Assembly: GCF_028863665.1 (NCBI RefSeq)
Contig: NZ_JARBFX010000004.1
Coordinates: 248,001 to 312,000, forward strand
DNA: 64,000 bases
Reading direction: 5' to 3'
Source of the DNA: Aquabacter sediminis
GTDB lineage: Bacteria; Pseudomonadota; Alphaproteobacteria; Rhizobiales; Xanthobacteraceae
Position numbers and translations under genes: made by a program. Each line of letters opens with the position of its first letter. Within the stretch, counting starts at the first letter, position 1. Below the pieces are notes generated by a model. It ran no database searches and had not been told where the DNA came from. It saw only the letters and a program-made list of their open reading frames with translations. Positions 27,340 through 36,294 of the stretch are shown here, piece after piece.

Positions 27340-28593
27340 ATGGCGGGCATGAGCCGGGGGACGTGGCGCGGGTGGCGGCGGGCCGGAGCCCTGGCTATGG
27401 GCGCGCTGGCTTGGCTTTCCGGCGCCCCGGTGGCGGCTGAGCCGGTGCTCGACCAGGTGGTCCTGGTGCAGCGGCACGGCGTGCGCGCGCCCACCCAGTC
27501 CCCGCAGGTGCTGCAGAGTTGGGCCGCCCGCGCCTGGCCGTCCTGGCCGGTGCCGCGCGGCGAGCTTACCGACAAGGGCGCGCAGGTGGTGAGTCTCATC
27601 GCCACCGCCATCCGGGACCATTATGTGAAGGCCGGCCTCCTGGGCGCCGAGGGCTGTCCCGGCGACAGCGTGCGGGTGTGGTCCGACGCGCGGGACGAGC
27701 GCACGCGGCGCAGCGGCCGGATGATGGCGCAGAGCTTCTCCCCCGGCTGCACCGCCGAGGTGGCCCATCTGGCGGACGGGGTGCGCGACCCGCTGTTCCG
27801 GCGGGTGGGCAAGCAGTGCCGCTATGATCCCAAGGCCCTGGCGGAGGCGGTGCGCGCGGGCTTCGGCCCGGCCGGCGAACTGGTGGACCCGGCCTCTGCC
27901 CGCGCCATTGCGGGGGTGAGCGCCATCCTGCGCCCGGAGGGGCCGCCGCTCGATCCGGCCGCCTCCGCCTTTGTCGCCTCGCCCACCGGCGTGCTGCTGA
28001 AAGGTCCGCTGGCCATTGCGGCCGACGCCGCCGAAATCTTCCTGCTGGAATATGCCCAGGGCGTGCCGCTGGAGAATGTGGGCTGGGGCCTTGCCGCCAG
28101 CCCTGCTGCGCTGGCGCCGCTCATGGCCGCGCGCGATCGCACGGTCTGGTTCTCCCGCCAGATGCCGGAGGTGGCGCGGGTCCAGGGGGCGGGGATGGCG
28201 CGGGTGATGCTGGAGACCTTGGCCGGCCAGCCACGCGCCGCTTCGCCCGCCGTCACGCCGGGGCTGAAGCTGCTCGCCTTTGCCGGGCACGACGACAACC
28301 TCTCCAACATGGCCGGCATTTTCGGGGTGGACTGGTCCTTGCCGGGCCAGCCCGACAAGACCGCCCCCGCCACCGCCTTCGTCCTGGAGCGCTGGCGCGA
28401 CCCGGGGAGCGGCGCGGTCAGCCTTGCCCTGCGGATCTGGTATGCGCAGCTGGACGGCATGCGCAGCCTCGATCCCGCCAGCGTGCACGCCGTCCCCGTG
28501 TCCTTGCCGGACTGCCCGGGCGAGGACCTCTGCCCGCTGGAGAAGGTGCGCGCCCGCATCCTGCCCGACCTGCCGGTCGCATGCGGCCAATAG
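27340..28593 (+). CDS. Secreted histidine acid phosphatase (phytase/glucose-1-phosphatase type)
   Basis: 417 residues. Signal peptide (GALAWLSGAPVAAEP), then the phosphohistidine motif VQRHGVRAPTQ with the catalytic His at about residue 46, and the proton-donor HD motif in FAGHDDNLSNMAG. Four or more cysteines suggest disulfides. The branch-2 family hydrolyses phosphomonoesters in the periplasm, with members acting on phytate or glucose-1-phosphate; the substrate cannot be told. It follows ksgA by 21 bases and may share its transcript. Its stop codon is the first base triplet of a tandem repeat. Confidence 0.9.
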   Translation: MAGMSRGTWRGWRRAGALAMGALAWLSGAPVAAEPVLDQVVLVQRHGVRAPTQSPQVLQSWAARAWPSWPVPRGELTDKGAQVVSLIATAIRDHYVKAGLLGAEGCPGDSVRVWSDARDERTRRSGRMMAQSFSPGCTAEVAHLADGVRDPLFRRVGKQCRYDPKALAEAVRAGFGPAGELVDPASARAIAGVSAILRPEGPPLDPAASAFVASPTGVLLKGPLAIAADAAEIFLLEYAQGVPLENVGWGLAASPAALAPLMAARDRTVWFSRQMPEVARVQGAGMARVMLETLAGQPRAASPAVTPGLKLLAFAGHDDNLSNMAGIFGVDWSLPGQPDKTAPATAFVLERWRDPGSGAVSLALRIWYAQLDGMRSLDPASVHAVPVSLPDCPGEDLCPLEKVRARILPDLPVACGQ

Positions 28594-28673
28594 GCCGCAA
28601 ACGGCTCAAAGCGGGCCAGTAGGCCGCAAACGGCTCAAAAGCGGGCCAGTAGGCCGCGAACGGCTCAAAGCGC
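28591..28673. repeat. Tandem 29-30 bp repeat joining two convergent stops
   Basis: Three units starting TAGGCCGCAAACGGCTCAAA lie head to tail: 28591-28619, 28620-28649 (one extra A) and 28650-28673 (partial, one substitution). The TAG of unit 1 is the phosphatase stop; the TCA of unit 3 (28665-28667) is the reverse-strand gmk stop. Each unit thus carries both stop codons, and a small GCCG-CAAA-CGGC hairpin. It looks like slippage duplication of the junction itself. Confidence 0.85.
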
Positions 28674-29351
28674 GTCGCGCAGGCCCTTCACGAAGTCCGC
28701 AAGGCCGGTGAGGCGACGGCGCTTCAGCCGTTCTGCCTGGAGGATGGACACCAGCTTGCCGAGGCTGTCATCCACATCCTGGTTGATGAGGATGTAGTCA
28801 TATTCGGTGAAGTGGCTGATCTCGTCGGACGCCTTGGACATGCGCTGATGCACCACGTCGTCGCTGTCCTGGGCGCGGGTGCGCAGGCGCTTCTCCAGGT
28901 CGGCGGCGGAAGGCGGCAGCAGGAACACCTTCACCAGATCCTGCTGGGCGCTCTGGTCCAGCTGCTGGGTGCCTTGCCAGTCGATGTCGAACAGCACGTC
29001 CCGGCCCGCCGAGAGCGCCTCCTCCACCGCCTTGCGGGGGGTGCCGTAGAGATTGCCGAACACGGTGGCATGCTCCAGCAGCTCGCCTTCGTCCCGCATG
29101 CGCTGGAAGGTGGCCACGTCCACGAAGAAATAGTCCTTGCCGTTCACCTCGCCGGGCCGGGGCGGGCGGGTGGTGACGGAGACCGACATGGTGATGCGGT
29201 CGTCCTGCGCCAGCAGCTTGCGCGAGAGCGTGGTCTTGCCGGCGCCGGAGGGCGAGGACAGGACCAGCATCAGGCCGCGCCGGGCAAGGCCGGACTTCGA
29301 GCCGGGCTTCCAGCCGGGCAGGGAGAAGTGGGACGGGGTCGGGTTGGCCAT
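28665..29351 (-). CDS. gmk: Guanylate kinase
   Basis: 228 residues from the chosen ATG. P-loop [20 protein letters not shown]-binding SVSVTTRPPRPGEVNGKDYFFV, and the lid RTRAQDSDDVVHQRM. It makes GDP from GMP. A GTG at 29369 would overlap the upstream stop (GTGA) and add six residues; neither start has a good ribosome site, so the start is open. The last gene of the reverse-strand run fabD to gmk. The C-terminal end lies inside the tandem repeat shared with the convergent phosphatase gene. Confidence 0.93.
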   Translation of the reverse strand: MANPTPSHFSLPGWKPGSKSGLARRGLMLVLSSPSGAGKTTLSRKLLAQDDRITMSVSVTTRPPRPGEVNGKDYFFVDVATFQRMRDEGELLEHATVFGNLYGTPRKAVEEALSAGRDVLFDIDWQGTQQLDQSAQQDLVKVFLLPPSAADLEKRLRTRAQDSDDVVHQRMSKASDEISHFTEYDYILINQDVDDSLGKLVSILQAERLKRRRLTGLADFVKGLRDAL

Positions 29352-29365
29352 GTGCGGGAACCGGG

Positions 29366-30280
29366 TCACTCGATGTTCTGGATCTGCTCGCGGAACTGAT
29401 CCACCAGGAGCTTCAGGTCAAGCCCGATCTGGGTGAGGGCGACCGCATTGGACTTGGAGCACAGCGTGTTGCTCTCGCGGTTGAACTCCTGCGCCAGGAA
29501 ATCGAGCCTGCGCCCCACGGGGCCGCCGGTGGCGATGAGTTCGCGGGCGGCGGAGACATGGGCGCGCAGCCGGTCCAGTTCCTCGCGCACGTCCGCCTTG
29601 GCTGCCAGCAGCGCGGCTTCCTGGTGCAGCCGCTCGGCATCCAGGGAAATGCCGGTGTCGAGGAGGGCGCGCACCTGCTCGGCGAGGCGGGCGCGGATGG
29701 CGTCCAGGCGCCGCTCCGGCAGGGTTTCGGCGGCATCCACGAGGGCGGAGATGGCGTCGAGCCGCTCGAGCAGGACGGTGCGCAGGGCGCCGCCTTCCCG
29801 CTCGCGCATGGCTTTGAGGTCCAGCAGCGCCGCCTCGAAGCCCGAAAGGGCGGCGGCGGTGATGCCGGCGCGGTCCTCGTCGACGGAATCGGCCTCGCTC
29901 ACCTCCACGATGCCCTTCACCGCCAGCAGGGAATCAAGGCTGGCTGGGGGGAGCGAAAACCGCGCGGCGGCGGCACGGGTGGCGGTGATGAGTGCCTGAA
30001 GCGCGGCCTCGTTGACGGCCACGGACACCTGGTCGCCCTCGCGGCTCAGGGCGAAGGTGGCGGACACCGAGCCGCGCGAGAGGCCCCGCGTGGCCGCCGT
30101 GCGCGCCCCCGCTTCCAGCTCCTCGAACCCGGAGGGCAGGCGCAGGCGCACGTCCAGCCCCTTGGCATTGACGGAACGGACCTCCCAGCTCCAGCGCCAG
30201 GGGCCCGTATTTCCCTGGGCGCGGGCAAAGCCGGTCATGCTTTGAAGGGACATGGGCGTGATCCGGCGGCGTCCAGCCAT
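29366..30280 (-). CDS. YicC-family endoribonuclease
   Basis: 304 residues. The N-terminal YicC domain begins SLQSMTGFARAQG and has SVNAKGLDVRLRLPSGFEELE; the C-terminal DUF1732 part ends GRRLDFLAQEFNRESNTLCSKS. E. coli YicC acts on small-RNA decay, and gmk is its usual neighbour. The ATG at 30280 has a GAGG site 5 bases upstream; one at 30253 is also possible but has no such site. Its stop overlaps the possible gmk GTG. Confidence 0.9.
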   Translation of the reverse strand: MAGRRRITPMSLQSMTGFARAQGNTGPWRWSWEVRSVNAKGLDVRLRLPSGFEELEAGARTAATRGLSRGSVSATFALSREGDQVSVAVNEAALQALITATRAAAARFSLPPASLDSLLAVKGIVEVSEADSVDEDRAGITAAALSGFEAALLDLKAMREREGGALRTVLLERLDAISALVDAAETLPERRLDAIRARLAEQVRALLDTGISLDAERLHQEAALLAAKADVREELDRLRAHVSAARELIATGGPVGRRLDFLAQEFNRESNTLCSKSNAVALTQIGLDLKLLVDQFREQIQNIE

Positions 30281-30469
30281 CCGCTCCTCTGGAGGCGGGC
30301 GGGTGCCGCGCCTCGAACAATGACATCACAAGGGGCGACCGGCGCCGAGGCGCGATCATCCCCGCATCTAGAGCCGGTCTCCCGCCGCGGGGAATATGGT
30401 TTGCGCGCGCCGCGCGTAAAAGCGTGGTCCGCGCCTTGCGTGCACACGGGCGGCCTGCGCGCCGTCCGC

Positions 30470-32002
30470 TCAGTTGGCGGAGGCGGGCGCGCGGGGGGCC
30501 GGGGCGGCGGGGGCGGTCCCCGTTCCGGTTCCCGTTCCCGTGCCTGGGCCGTTCACATTGCCGCCCTGGCTGGCCCGCTGGCGGGCATCGGCCTCGATCT
30601 CGCGCCAGCGCGCCACGTTGCGGTTGTGCTGCTCCAGGGTCTCGGCGAAGGCGTGGCCGCCGGTGCCGTCGGCGACGAAATAGAGGTCCTTGGTCTTGGC
30701 GGGGTTGGCCACCGCCGCCAGCGCGTCCCGGCCGGGATTGGCGATGGGGCCGGGGGGCAGGCCATCAATGGCATAGGTGTTGTAGGGGGTGGCGGTGGCG
30801 ATGTCCGTCCTGGAGATGGGCCGCCCCAGCGATCCCTTGCCGCCCACGATGCCATAGATGATGGTCGGGTCCGATTGCAGCCGCATCTTGCGGTTGAGCC
30901 GGTTGATGAAGACGGCGGCCACCCGCGCCCGCTCATCCGGCTTGCCCGTCTCCTTCTCCACGATGGAGGCCAGGATGATCATCTCCTGGGGCGACTTGAG
31001 CGGCAGATCGGGCGCGCGCTTCTCCCACAGCTCCTTGACCACCTTCTGCTGGTCCGCTGCCATGCGGGCGAGCAGTTCGTCGCGCCGCATGCCGCGCACC
31101 ACGTTGTAGGTCTCGGGCAGGAGGGTGCCTTCCTGCGGCACGCGTGGGGTGCCGGCCAGGAGATCGTTGGCCATGAGGCGCTCCACCACCTGGGCGGAGG
31201 TCAGCCCCTCGGGAATGGTCACCTGGTGCTGCACCACCTTGCCCGCCACCATCTGGTCGAGCACGTCGGCGATAGAGATGCGGGGCGGGAACACATACTC
31301 GCCCGCCTTCAGCGGTTCGCCGCGCCGGGCGATCTGCTGGCTGGCGACGAACAGCGCCCAATTGTCCACGACGCCCTCGCGCTCCAGGATCTCGGCGATG
31401 TCCCGGCCGCCGGAGCCGCGGGGAATGAGCACGGTCTTCTCGCTCTGGAGCGGGCCGGGGGCGGTGTATTTCATCTGCCCGTACCAGGCCGCCAGGCCGC
31501 CGCCCACCGCCAGGAACAGCAGGAAGGTGAAGACCCCGCTGCCAATGACCACGGCGGGGTGCCGCGCGCCGCGCGAGGGTCGCTTCTTGGGGTCCATGGG
31601 CTTGGATTTCACAGGCTTGCGCCCCGAGGGCGTCTTGGGTGTGGCCTTGGGTGTGGCCTTGGGTGTGGCCTTGGGAGGGGCGCCCTTGCGGGACGGGGGC
31701 GCCGGCGCCTCCTCGACAGGCGCGGCACGGGCGGCCACGTCTTCAGGCGAGGCGGGCGCGGGAGTGGGCGGAAGGGGAGAGCCGGGTGCGGCTTCCGGCG
31801 TGACCCGCGCGGGCGCGGGCGACGGGACGGGTCCAGGCTCCGACGCCGCTGCGGGAGCCGGCTCGGGCGTGGGCTCGGCGCGGGTGGGAATGAGGGGCGC
31901 GCCAGATTCAGGGGAGCTGGAGGCTGGGGCGCCGGGTGCAGATGCTCCGGGCGTTTGGGCGCCATCGTGCGGGGAGGGGGCGTTCGGGTCGTTGGTGGCC
32001 AT
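30470..32002 (-). CDS. mltG: Endolytic murein transglycosylase MltG
   Basis: 510 residues against about 340 for E. coli MltG. The surplus is an N-terminal cytosolic tail of about 150 residues rich in Pro, Ala and Ser, with a PKAT(PKAT)n run from 12-base DNA repeats (about 31635-31675), followed by a membrane helix (SGVFTFLLFLAVGGGLAAWY). The YceG/LysM-like domain follows, with the LPET motif, the catalytic Glu in ILASIVEKETG, and DPTIIYG. The C-terminus ends in a (GT)n-A/P tail. MltG cuts nascent glycan strands and sets their length. It lies between fabF and yicC, as in many alphaproteobacteria. Confidence 0.92.
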   Translation of the reverse strand: MATNDPNAPSPHDGAQTPGASAPGAPASSSPESGAPLIPTRAEPTPEPAPAAASEPGPVPSPAPARVTPEAAPGSPLPPTPAPASPEDVAARAAPVEEAPAPPSRKGAPPKATPKATPKATPKTPSGRKPVKSKPMDPKKRPSRGARHPAVVIGSGVFTFLLFLAVGGGLAAWYGQMKYTAPGPLQSEKTVLIPRGSGGRDIAEILEREGVVDNWALFVASQQIARRGEPLKAGEYVFPPRISIADVLDQMVAGKVVQHQVTIPEGLTSAQVVERLMANDLLAGTPRVPQEGTLLPETYNVVRGMRRDELLARMAADQQKVVKELWEKRAPDLPLKSPQEMIILASIVEKETGKPDERARVAAVFINRLNRKMRLQSDPTIIYGIVGGKGSLGRPISRTDIATATPYNTYAIDGLPPGPIANPGRDALAAVANPAKTKDLYFVADGTGGHAFAETLEQHNRNVARWREIEADARQRASQGGNVNGPGTGTGTGTGTAPAAPAPRAPASAN

Positions 32003-32267
32003 CGCGGACGTCTCCCATCACTCTCGCTATGCACCGCATGGGCGCGCGGGCGGCCGGCGAAGCGCCGGATCGGCCACGCAGTCCAAAGGGGCGACGAGAC
32101 GACCTGGTTCCGGACCCGTCTTTCGCTGCGGCGCCCGCAAGGGGATAGCGCTTATCTGGACGGAAATGCGACGCCCGCACCGATCCGGTGCTTTTTATGG
32201 GACCTTGCTGTCCCCGCTGGCAGGGCCACCGGGGAGAAGCCGGCGGCCCGAAGGCCGCCGGAGAAGA

Positions 32268-33530
32268 TCAGGCGTCCGCGCGGCGGAAGATCAGCGACGC
32301 GTTCGTGCCGCCGAAGCCGAAGGAATTGGACAGCACCGTGTCCACCTTCCGCTGGCGGGCCTTCTGGGGCACCAGGTCGATGGGGGTCTCCACCGACGGG
32401 TTTTCCAGGTTCAGCGTCGCAGGCGCCACTTGGTCGCGGATGGCGAGGATGGAGAAGATGGCCTCCACCGCGCCGGCCGCGCCGAGGAGATGGCCGATGG
32501 ACGACTTGGTCGAGGACATCGACACATTGGCCGCCGCATTGCCCAGCAGCCGCTCCACCGCCTTCAGCTCGATCTCATCCGCCATGGTCGAGGTGCCGTG
32601 GGCGTTGATGTAGTCGATGTCGGACGGGGTCATGCCGGCCCGCTTCAGCGCCGCCGCCATGCAGCGATAGGCGCCGTCGCCGTCCGGCGAGGGGGCGGTG
32701 ATGTGGAAGGCGTCGCCGGACAGGCCATAGCCCACCAGTTCGGCATAGATCTTGGCGCCGCGCGCCTTGGCGTGCTCGTACTCTTCCAGCACCACGATGC
32801 CGGCGCCTTCGCCCATGACGAAGCCGTCGCGGTCCTTGTCATAGGGACGCGAGCCGCGGGCGGGGTCGTCATTGAAGGCGGTGCAGAGCGCCTTGCAGCT
32901 GGCGAATCCGGCCAGCGACAGGCGATTGACCGGCGATTCGGTGCCGCCGGCCACCATCACGTCCGCATCGCCGAGCGCGATGAGGCGGGCCGCATCGCCG
33001 ATGGCGTGGGCGCCGGTGGAGCAGGCGGTGACCACCGCGTGATTCGGACCTTTGAGCCCGTGGGCGATGGACACATAGCCGCCCGCCAGATTGATCAGGC
33101 GGCCGGGAATGAAGAAGGGGGAAATGCGGCGGGGGCCGCGATCGCGCAGGATGAGGGAGGCTTCCGCGATGCCCTCGATGCCGCCGATGCCGGAGCCGAT
33201 CAGGACGCCGGTATTGGTCTGGTCCTCATAGCTTTCCGGATGCCAGCCGGCATCGTCCAGCGCCTGGGACGCGGCAGCCATGGCGAAGACGATGAACTCG
33301 TCCACCTTGCGCTGTTCCTTCGGCTCCATCCAATCGTCGGGATTGTAGGTGCCGTCGGTGCCGTCGCCCCGCGGAATGGTGCAGGCGATCTGGCAGGCAA
33401 GATCGGCCACGTCGAACCGGTCGACCCGCTTGGCACCGCTCTCGCCCGCAATCAACCGCCGCCAACTGGGCTCGACGCCGCAGCCGAGCGGCGTCACCAT
33501 GCCGAGGCCAGTGACGACAACACGTCTCAT
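32268..33530 (-). CDS. fabF: 3-oxoacyl-ACP synthase II
   Basis: 420 residues. Thiolase-fold condensing enzyme with the full Cys-His-His triad: Cys170 in VTACSTGAHA, His in NAHGTSTMADE and His in SIGHLLGAAGAVE. It elongates acyl-ACP with malonyl-ACP in the cytoplasm and controls temperature-dependent unsaturated fatty acids in many species. The ATG has a GGAG site 7 bases upstream. It follows acpP by 78 bases that contain a strong hairpin. Confidence 0.95.
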   Translation of the reverse strand: MRRVVVTGLGMVTPLGCGVEPSWRRLIAGESGAKRVDRFDVADLACQIACTIPRGDGTDGTYNPDDWMEPKEQRKVDEFIVFAMAAASQALDDAGWHPESYEDQTNTGVLIGSGIGGIEGIAEASLILRDRGPRRISPFFIPGRLINLAGGYVSIAHGLKGPNHAVVTACSTGAHAIGDAARLIALGDADVMVAGGTESPVNRLSLAGFASCKALCTAFNDDPARGSRPYDKDRDGFVMGEGAGIVVLEEYEHAKARGAKIYAELVGYGLSGDAFHITAPSPDGDGAYRCMAAALKRAGMTPSDIDYINAHGTSTMADEIELKAVERLLGNAAANVSMSSTKSSIGHLLGAAGAVEAIFSILAIRDQVAPATLNLENPSVETPIDLVPQKARQRKVDTVLSNSFGFGGTNASLIFRRADA

Positions 33531-33556
33531 GAGGGAACTCCGGGTACGATCACGAC

Positions 33557-33589
33557 GACGGCCGCGGCGCGTGGCGCACCGCGGCCGTC
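33557..33589. promoter_or_regulatory. Hairpin between acpP and fabF
   Basis: A perfect 11-base-pair inverted repeat, GACGGCCGCGG/CCGCGGCCGTC, with an 11-base loop fills much of the acpP-fabF spacer. There is no T tract downstream on the reverse strand, so full termination is unlikely; partial attenuation or protection of the acpP 3' end would explain why carrier protein is needed in far larger amounts than FabF. Confidence 0.5.
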
Positions 33590-33608
33590 AGTATCATGAT
33601 GACGGCGA

Positions 33609-33845
33609 TCAGGCCGCGTTCTTTTCCAGGAACTTGATGGCGTCGCCCACCGTCAGGATGGTCTCGGCGGCGTCGTCCGGGATCTCGGTGTTGAAGGCCT
33701 CTTCGAAGGCCATCACGAGCTCGACGGTGTCGAGGCTGTCGGCGCCGAGATCGTCGATGAAGCTGGCGTTTTCCGTAACCTTCTCGGGCTCCACGCCCAG
33801 ATGCTCCGCGACGATCTTCTTCACCCGCTCGGCGATGTCACTCAT
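33609..33845 (-). CDS. acpP: Acyl carrier protein
   Basis: 78 residues, acidic. The phosphopantetheine attachment Ser37 sits in [18 protein letters not shown]. It carries acyl chains for fatty-acid, lipid A and other synthesis. GAGGG lies upstream of the ATG. Flanked by fabG and fabF in the same direction; the 337-base gap upstream implies its own promoter in addition to any read-through from fabG. Confidence 0.96.
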   Translation of the reverse strand: MSDIAERVKKIVAEHLGVEPEKVTENASFIDDLGADSLDTVELVMAFEEAFNTEIPDDAAETILTVGDAIKFLEKNAA

Positions 33846-34182
33846 CGATGCACCCTCGTTATCTGAAAAATTGTCTCTCTGCCGTACGGCGGCTGTGAGA
33901 GGGCATAAAGCCTTTCACGCGCCGTGCCCAGCCCCCTTGCTCGTATCCGACCGGGCAGATGGAAGCACCGTCGTCCAAGCCCCGTCCGTGCCTGGCACGA
34001 CCGGGTGGTATGAGCGGCTCGTTACCACACTTCCCCCGGCTTGGCCAGCAAACCCGATCATCACCCGAAGGTCCAGAGCGGGCTTGGGTTTTCGCCGCAT
34101 CCCGGTTTTCTCCGCCCGGGGCGGCAGACCCGTGATGCGGGGCGGGAGCGGCCTTCGGCGGGGGCCGAGGGCCGCATCCCGG
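33846..34182. other. 337-base spacer between fabG and acpP
   Basis: No gene with a credible ribosome site is seen on either strand. The part next to acpP (33850-33920) is the least GC-rich and is the likely seat of an acpP promoter, but I find no clean -35/-10 pair. Confidence 0.4.
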
Positions 34183-34920
34183 TCATACCATGGCCATGCC
34201 GCCATTCACATGCAGCGTCTGCCCGGTCACATAGGCCGCCTCGTCGGAGGCCAGATACACACAGGCCGATGCGATGTCCTCGGGCGAGCCCAGGCGCGCG
34301 GCGGGCACCGCCTTGAGAATCGCCTCGCGCTGCTTGTCGTTCAGCACGTCCGTCATGGCGGTGGCGATGAAGCCCGGCGCCACGCAGTTCACGGTCACGC
34401 CGCGGCTCGCCACTTCCTGGGCCAGCGACTTGGACATGCCGATCAGGCCCGCCTTGGCGGCGGCATAATTGCCCTGGCCGGCATTGCCGGTCACGCCCAC
34501 CACCGAGGTGATGGAGATGATGCGGCCCGACCGGCGGCGCATCATGGAGCGCACGGCGGCGCGGCTGAGGCGGAAGGTGGCGGTGAGGTTGACCGCGATC
34601 ACCTGGTCCCAGTCCTCGTCCTTCAGGCGCATGAAGATGTTGTCGCGGGTGATGCCGGCATTGTTCACCAGGATGTCCAGCTGGCCGAGCTTCTCCTCGG
34701 CGTCCGGCACCAGCTTCTCCACCTCCTCGGTGTTGCCGAGATTGCAGGGAAGCACCACCACGCGCTCGCCGAGCTCGGCCGCGAACGCGTCCAGCACTTC
34801 CCGGCGGGTGCCGGAAATGGCGACGGTGGCGCCCTGGGCGTGGAGGGCCTTGGCGATGGCGCCGCCGATGCCGCCGGTGGCACCGGTGACGAGGGCGGTC
34901 TTGCCGCTGAGATTGAACAT
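34183..34920 (-). CDS. fabG: 3-oxoacyl-ACP reductase
   Basis: 245 residues, classical SDR. NADPH-binding TGATGGIGGAIA, the NNAG motif (VNNAGITRDN), and the catalytic Ser-Tyr-Lys in SITSVVG and NYAAAKAGL. The C-terminus TGQTLHVNGGMAMV is typical of FabG. It reduces 3-oxoacyl-ACP in the elongation cycle. The ATG at 34920 is used; 58 further in-frame codons upstream overlap fabD and have no FabG character. Confidence 0.95.
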   Translation of the reverse strand: MFNLSGKTALVTGATGGIGGAIAKALHAQGATVAISGTRREVLDAFAAELGERVVVLPCNLGNTEEVEKLVPDAEEKLGQLDILVNNAGITRDNIFMRLKDEDWDQVIAVNLTATFRLSRAAVRSMMRRRSGRIISITSVVGVTGNAGQGNYAAAKAGLIGMSKSLAQEVASRGVTVNCVAPGFIATAMTDVLNDKQREAILKAVPAARLGSPEDIASACVYLASDEAAYVTGQTLHVNGGMAMV

Positions 34921-34972
34921 GAGGTCTCCGGAAAGAGAGGAAAAGCGAAAGGACGGCCTCAGGCGGCGGGCC

Positions 34973-35929
34973 TCAGGCGGCGGGAGCTTGGCGGGCGGCG
35001 ATGAAGGCTGCCACATCCTCGGGCGTGCCCACGGCCGAGACGGCGATCTCGCGGGCGATGCGCCGCACGAGGCCGGAGAGCACCTTGCCGGCACCCACCT
35101 CCACCGCGCGGGTCACGCCCGCGCCCGACATATAGATGACGCTCTCGCGCCAGCGCACGGTGCCGGTGACCTGCTCCACCAGGAGGCGGATGATTTCCTG
35201 GGGATCGGTGACCGGGGTCGCCCGCACATTGGCGATGACGGGGACGCACGGCGCGTTCACGGTGGCTTCCGCCAGCGCCGCAGCCATGGCCTCGGCGGCG
35301 GGCTCCATCAGGCGGCAATGGAAGGGGGCGGACACGGGCAGCAGGATGGCGCGCGAGGCGCCCTTGGCCTTGGCGATCTCGATGGCGCGCTCAACGGCCG
35401 CCGTGGAGCCGGACACCACCACCTGGCCGTTGGCATTGTCGTTGGCGGCTTCGCAGACCTCATCGCCAGCCGCCTCGGCGGCGACCGCGACCACCTGGTC
35501 GTAGTCGAGGCCCAGCAGGGCGGCCATGGCGCCCTGGCCCACCGGCACGGCCTCCTGCATGGCCCGGCCGCGAATGCGCAGCAGGCGGGCGGCATCCGTG
35601 ATGGAGAGCGCGCAGGCGGCGGCGAGCGCCGAATATTCGCCCAGCGAGTGGCCGGCCACGAAGGAGGCGTCGCGGGAAAGGTCGAGGCCGGCTTCCGTCT
35701 CCAGCACGCGGATGGCGGCGAGCGAGACGGCCATCAAAGCGGGCTGGGTGTTGGCGGTGAGGGTCAGCGCGTCGGCGGGGCCGTCCCACATGATGGCGGT
35801 GAGCTTCTCGCCCAGCGCCGCGTCCACTTCTTCGAACACGGCGCGCGCGGCCGGGAAGGCATCGGCCAGGGCCTTGCCCATGCCGACAGCCTGGCTGCCC
35901 TGGCCGGGAAAAATGAAAGCGGTGGTCAT
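34973..35929 (-). CDS. fabD: Malonyl-CoA:ACP transacylase
   Basis: 318 residues. Begins TTAFIFPGQGSQAVGMG; nucleophile Ser in GHSLGEYSALAA, and the catalytic His in VSAPFHCRLM. It loads malonyl groups onto ACP. First gene of the fab run. The ATG at 35929 follows an AAGGGG site; an in-frame ATG at 35953 would add eight residues without a better site. Confidence 0.94.
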   Translation of the reverse strand: MTTAFIFPGQGSQAVGMGKALADAFPAARAVFEEVDAALGEKLTAIMWDGPADALTLTANTQPALMAVSLAAIRVLETEAGLDLSRDASFVAGHSLGEYSALAAACALSITDAARLLRIRGRAMQEAVPVGQGAMAALLGLDYDQVVAVAAEAAGDEVCEAANDNANGQVVVSGSTAAVERAIEIAKAKGASRAILLPVSAPFHCRLMEPAAEAMAAALAEATVNAPCVPVIANVRATPVTDPQEIIRLLVEQVTGTVRWRESVIYMSGAGVTRAVEVGAGKVLSGLVRRIAREIAVSAVGTPEDVAAFIAARQAPAA

Positions 35930-36294
35930 GCGCATCCCCTTGACGGGTTCCAAGGATTGAATTTTGGGGAGGGCAGAGACACCGCACGGCCCTGGGAGTC
36001 AAGCCGCGCCGCACCATGGGTGCCCTGCACCGCGCTTGCGGGACGCCGCGGGGAGGGGGCACGCGCGAGTTGCCTTTCCCGCGCATTCTGCTATACGCGC
36101 CGCTTCCGTTGCCCCGGCCGGGGGCTGAACGGACGGTCGGCTGTTGTCGCGGGCATCTGATGCCCCTGCAAGATCCGGCAGGGCCTGTGGTCCGTCGTCC
36201 CGTGTCCCCGCCTTCCGAGCAGACGAGCCTTTCCTGAAAGGCTTGAAAGGGCTTGGCGTCGGGGCGCGGTGGAACAGGAAAGGCAATAGGACAC
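35930..36294. other. 365-base divergent region between fabD and rpsF
   Basis: No gene is seen. It must hold the fabD promoter (leftward) and the rpsF promoter (rightward). TTGCCT (36070-36075) and TATACG (36092-36097), 16 bases apart, are a possible rpsF promoter, which would give an mRNA leader of about 190 bases. That leader can form several hairpins (for example around 36150-36180 and 36228-36250), in line with possible autoregulation by S6-S18. Confidence 0.4.

Noticed and set aside
26263-28590. A 775-codon reverse open frame opposite ksgA and the phosphatase
   Set aside because: Same antisense effect; both forward genes have full catalytic motifs.
29558-32608. A 1016-codon forward open frame across yicC, mltG and fabF
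   Set aside because: Antisense to three well-identified genes; low-complexity translation with no family resemblance.
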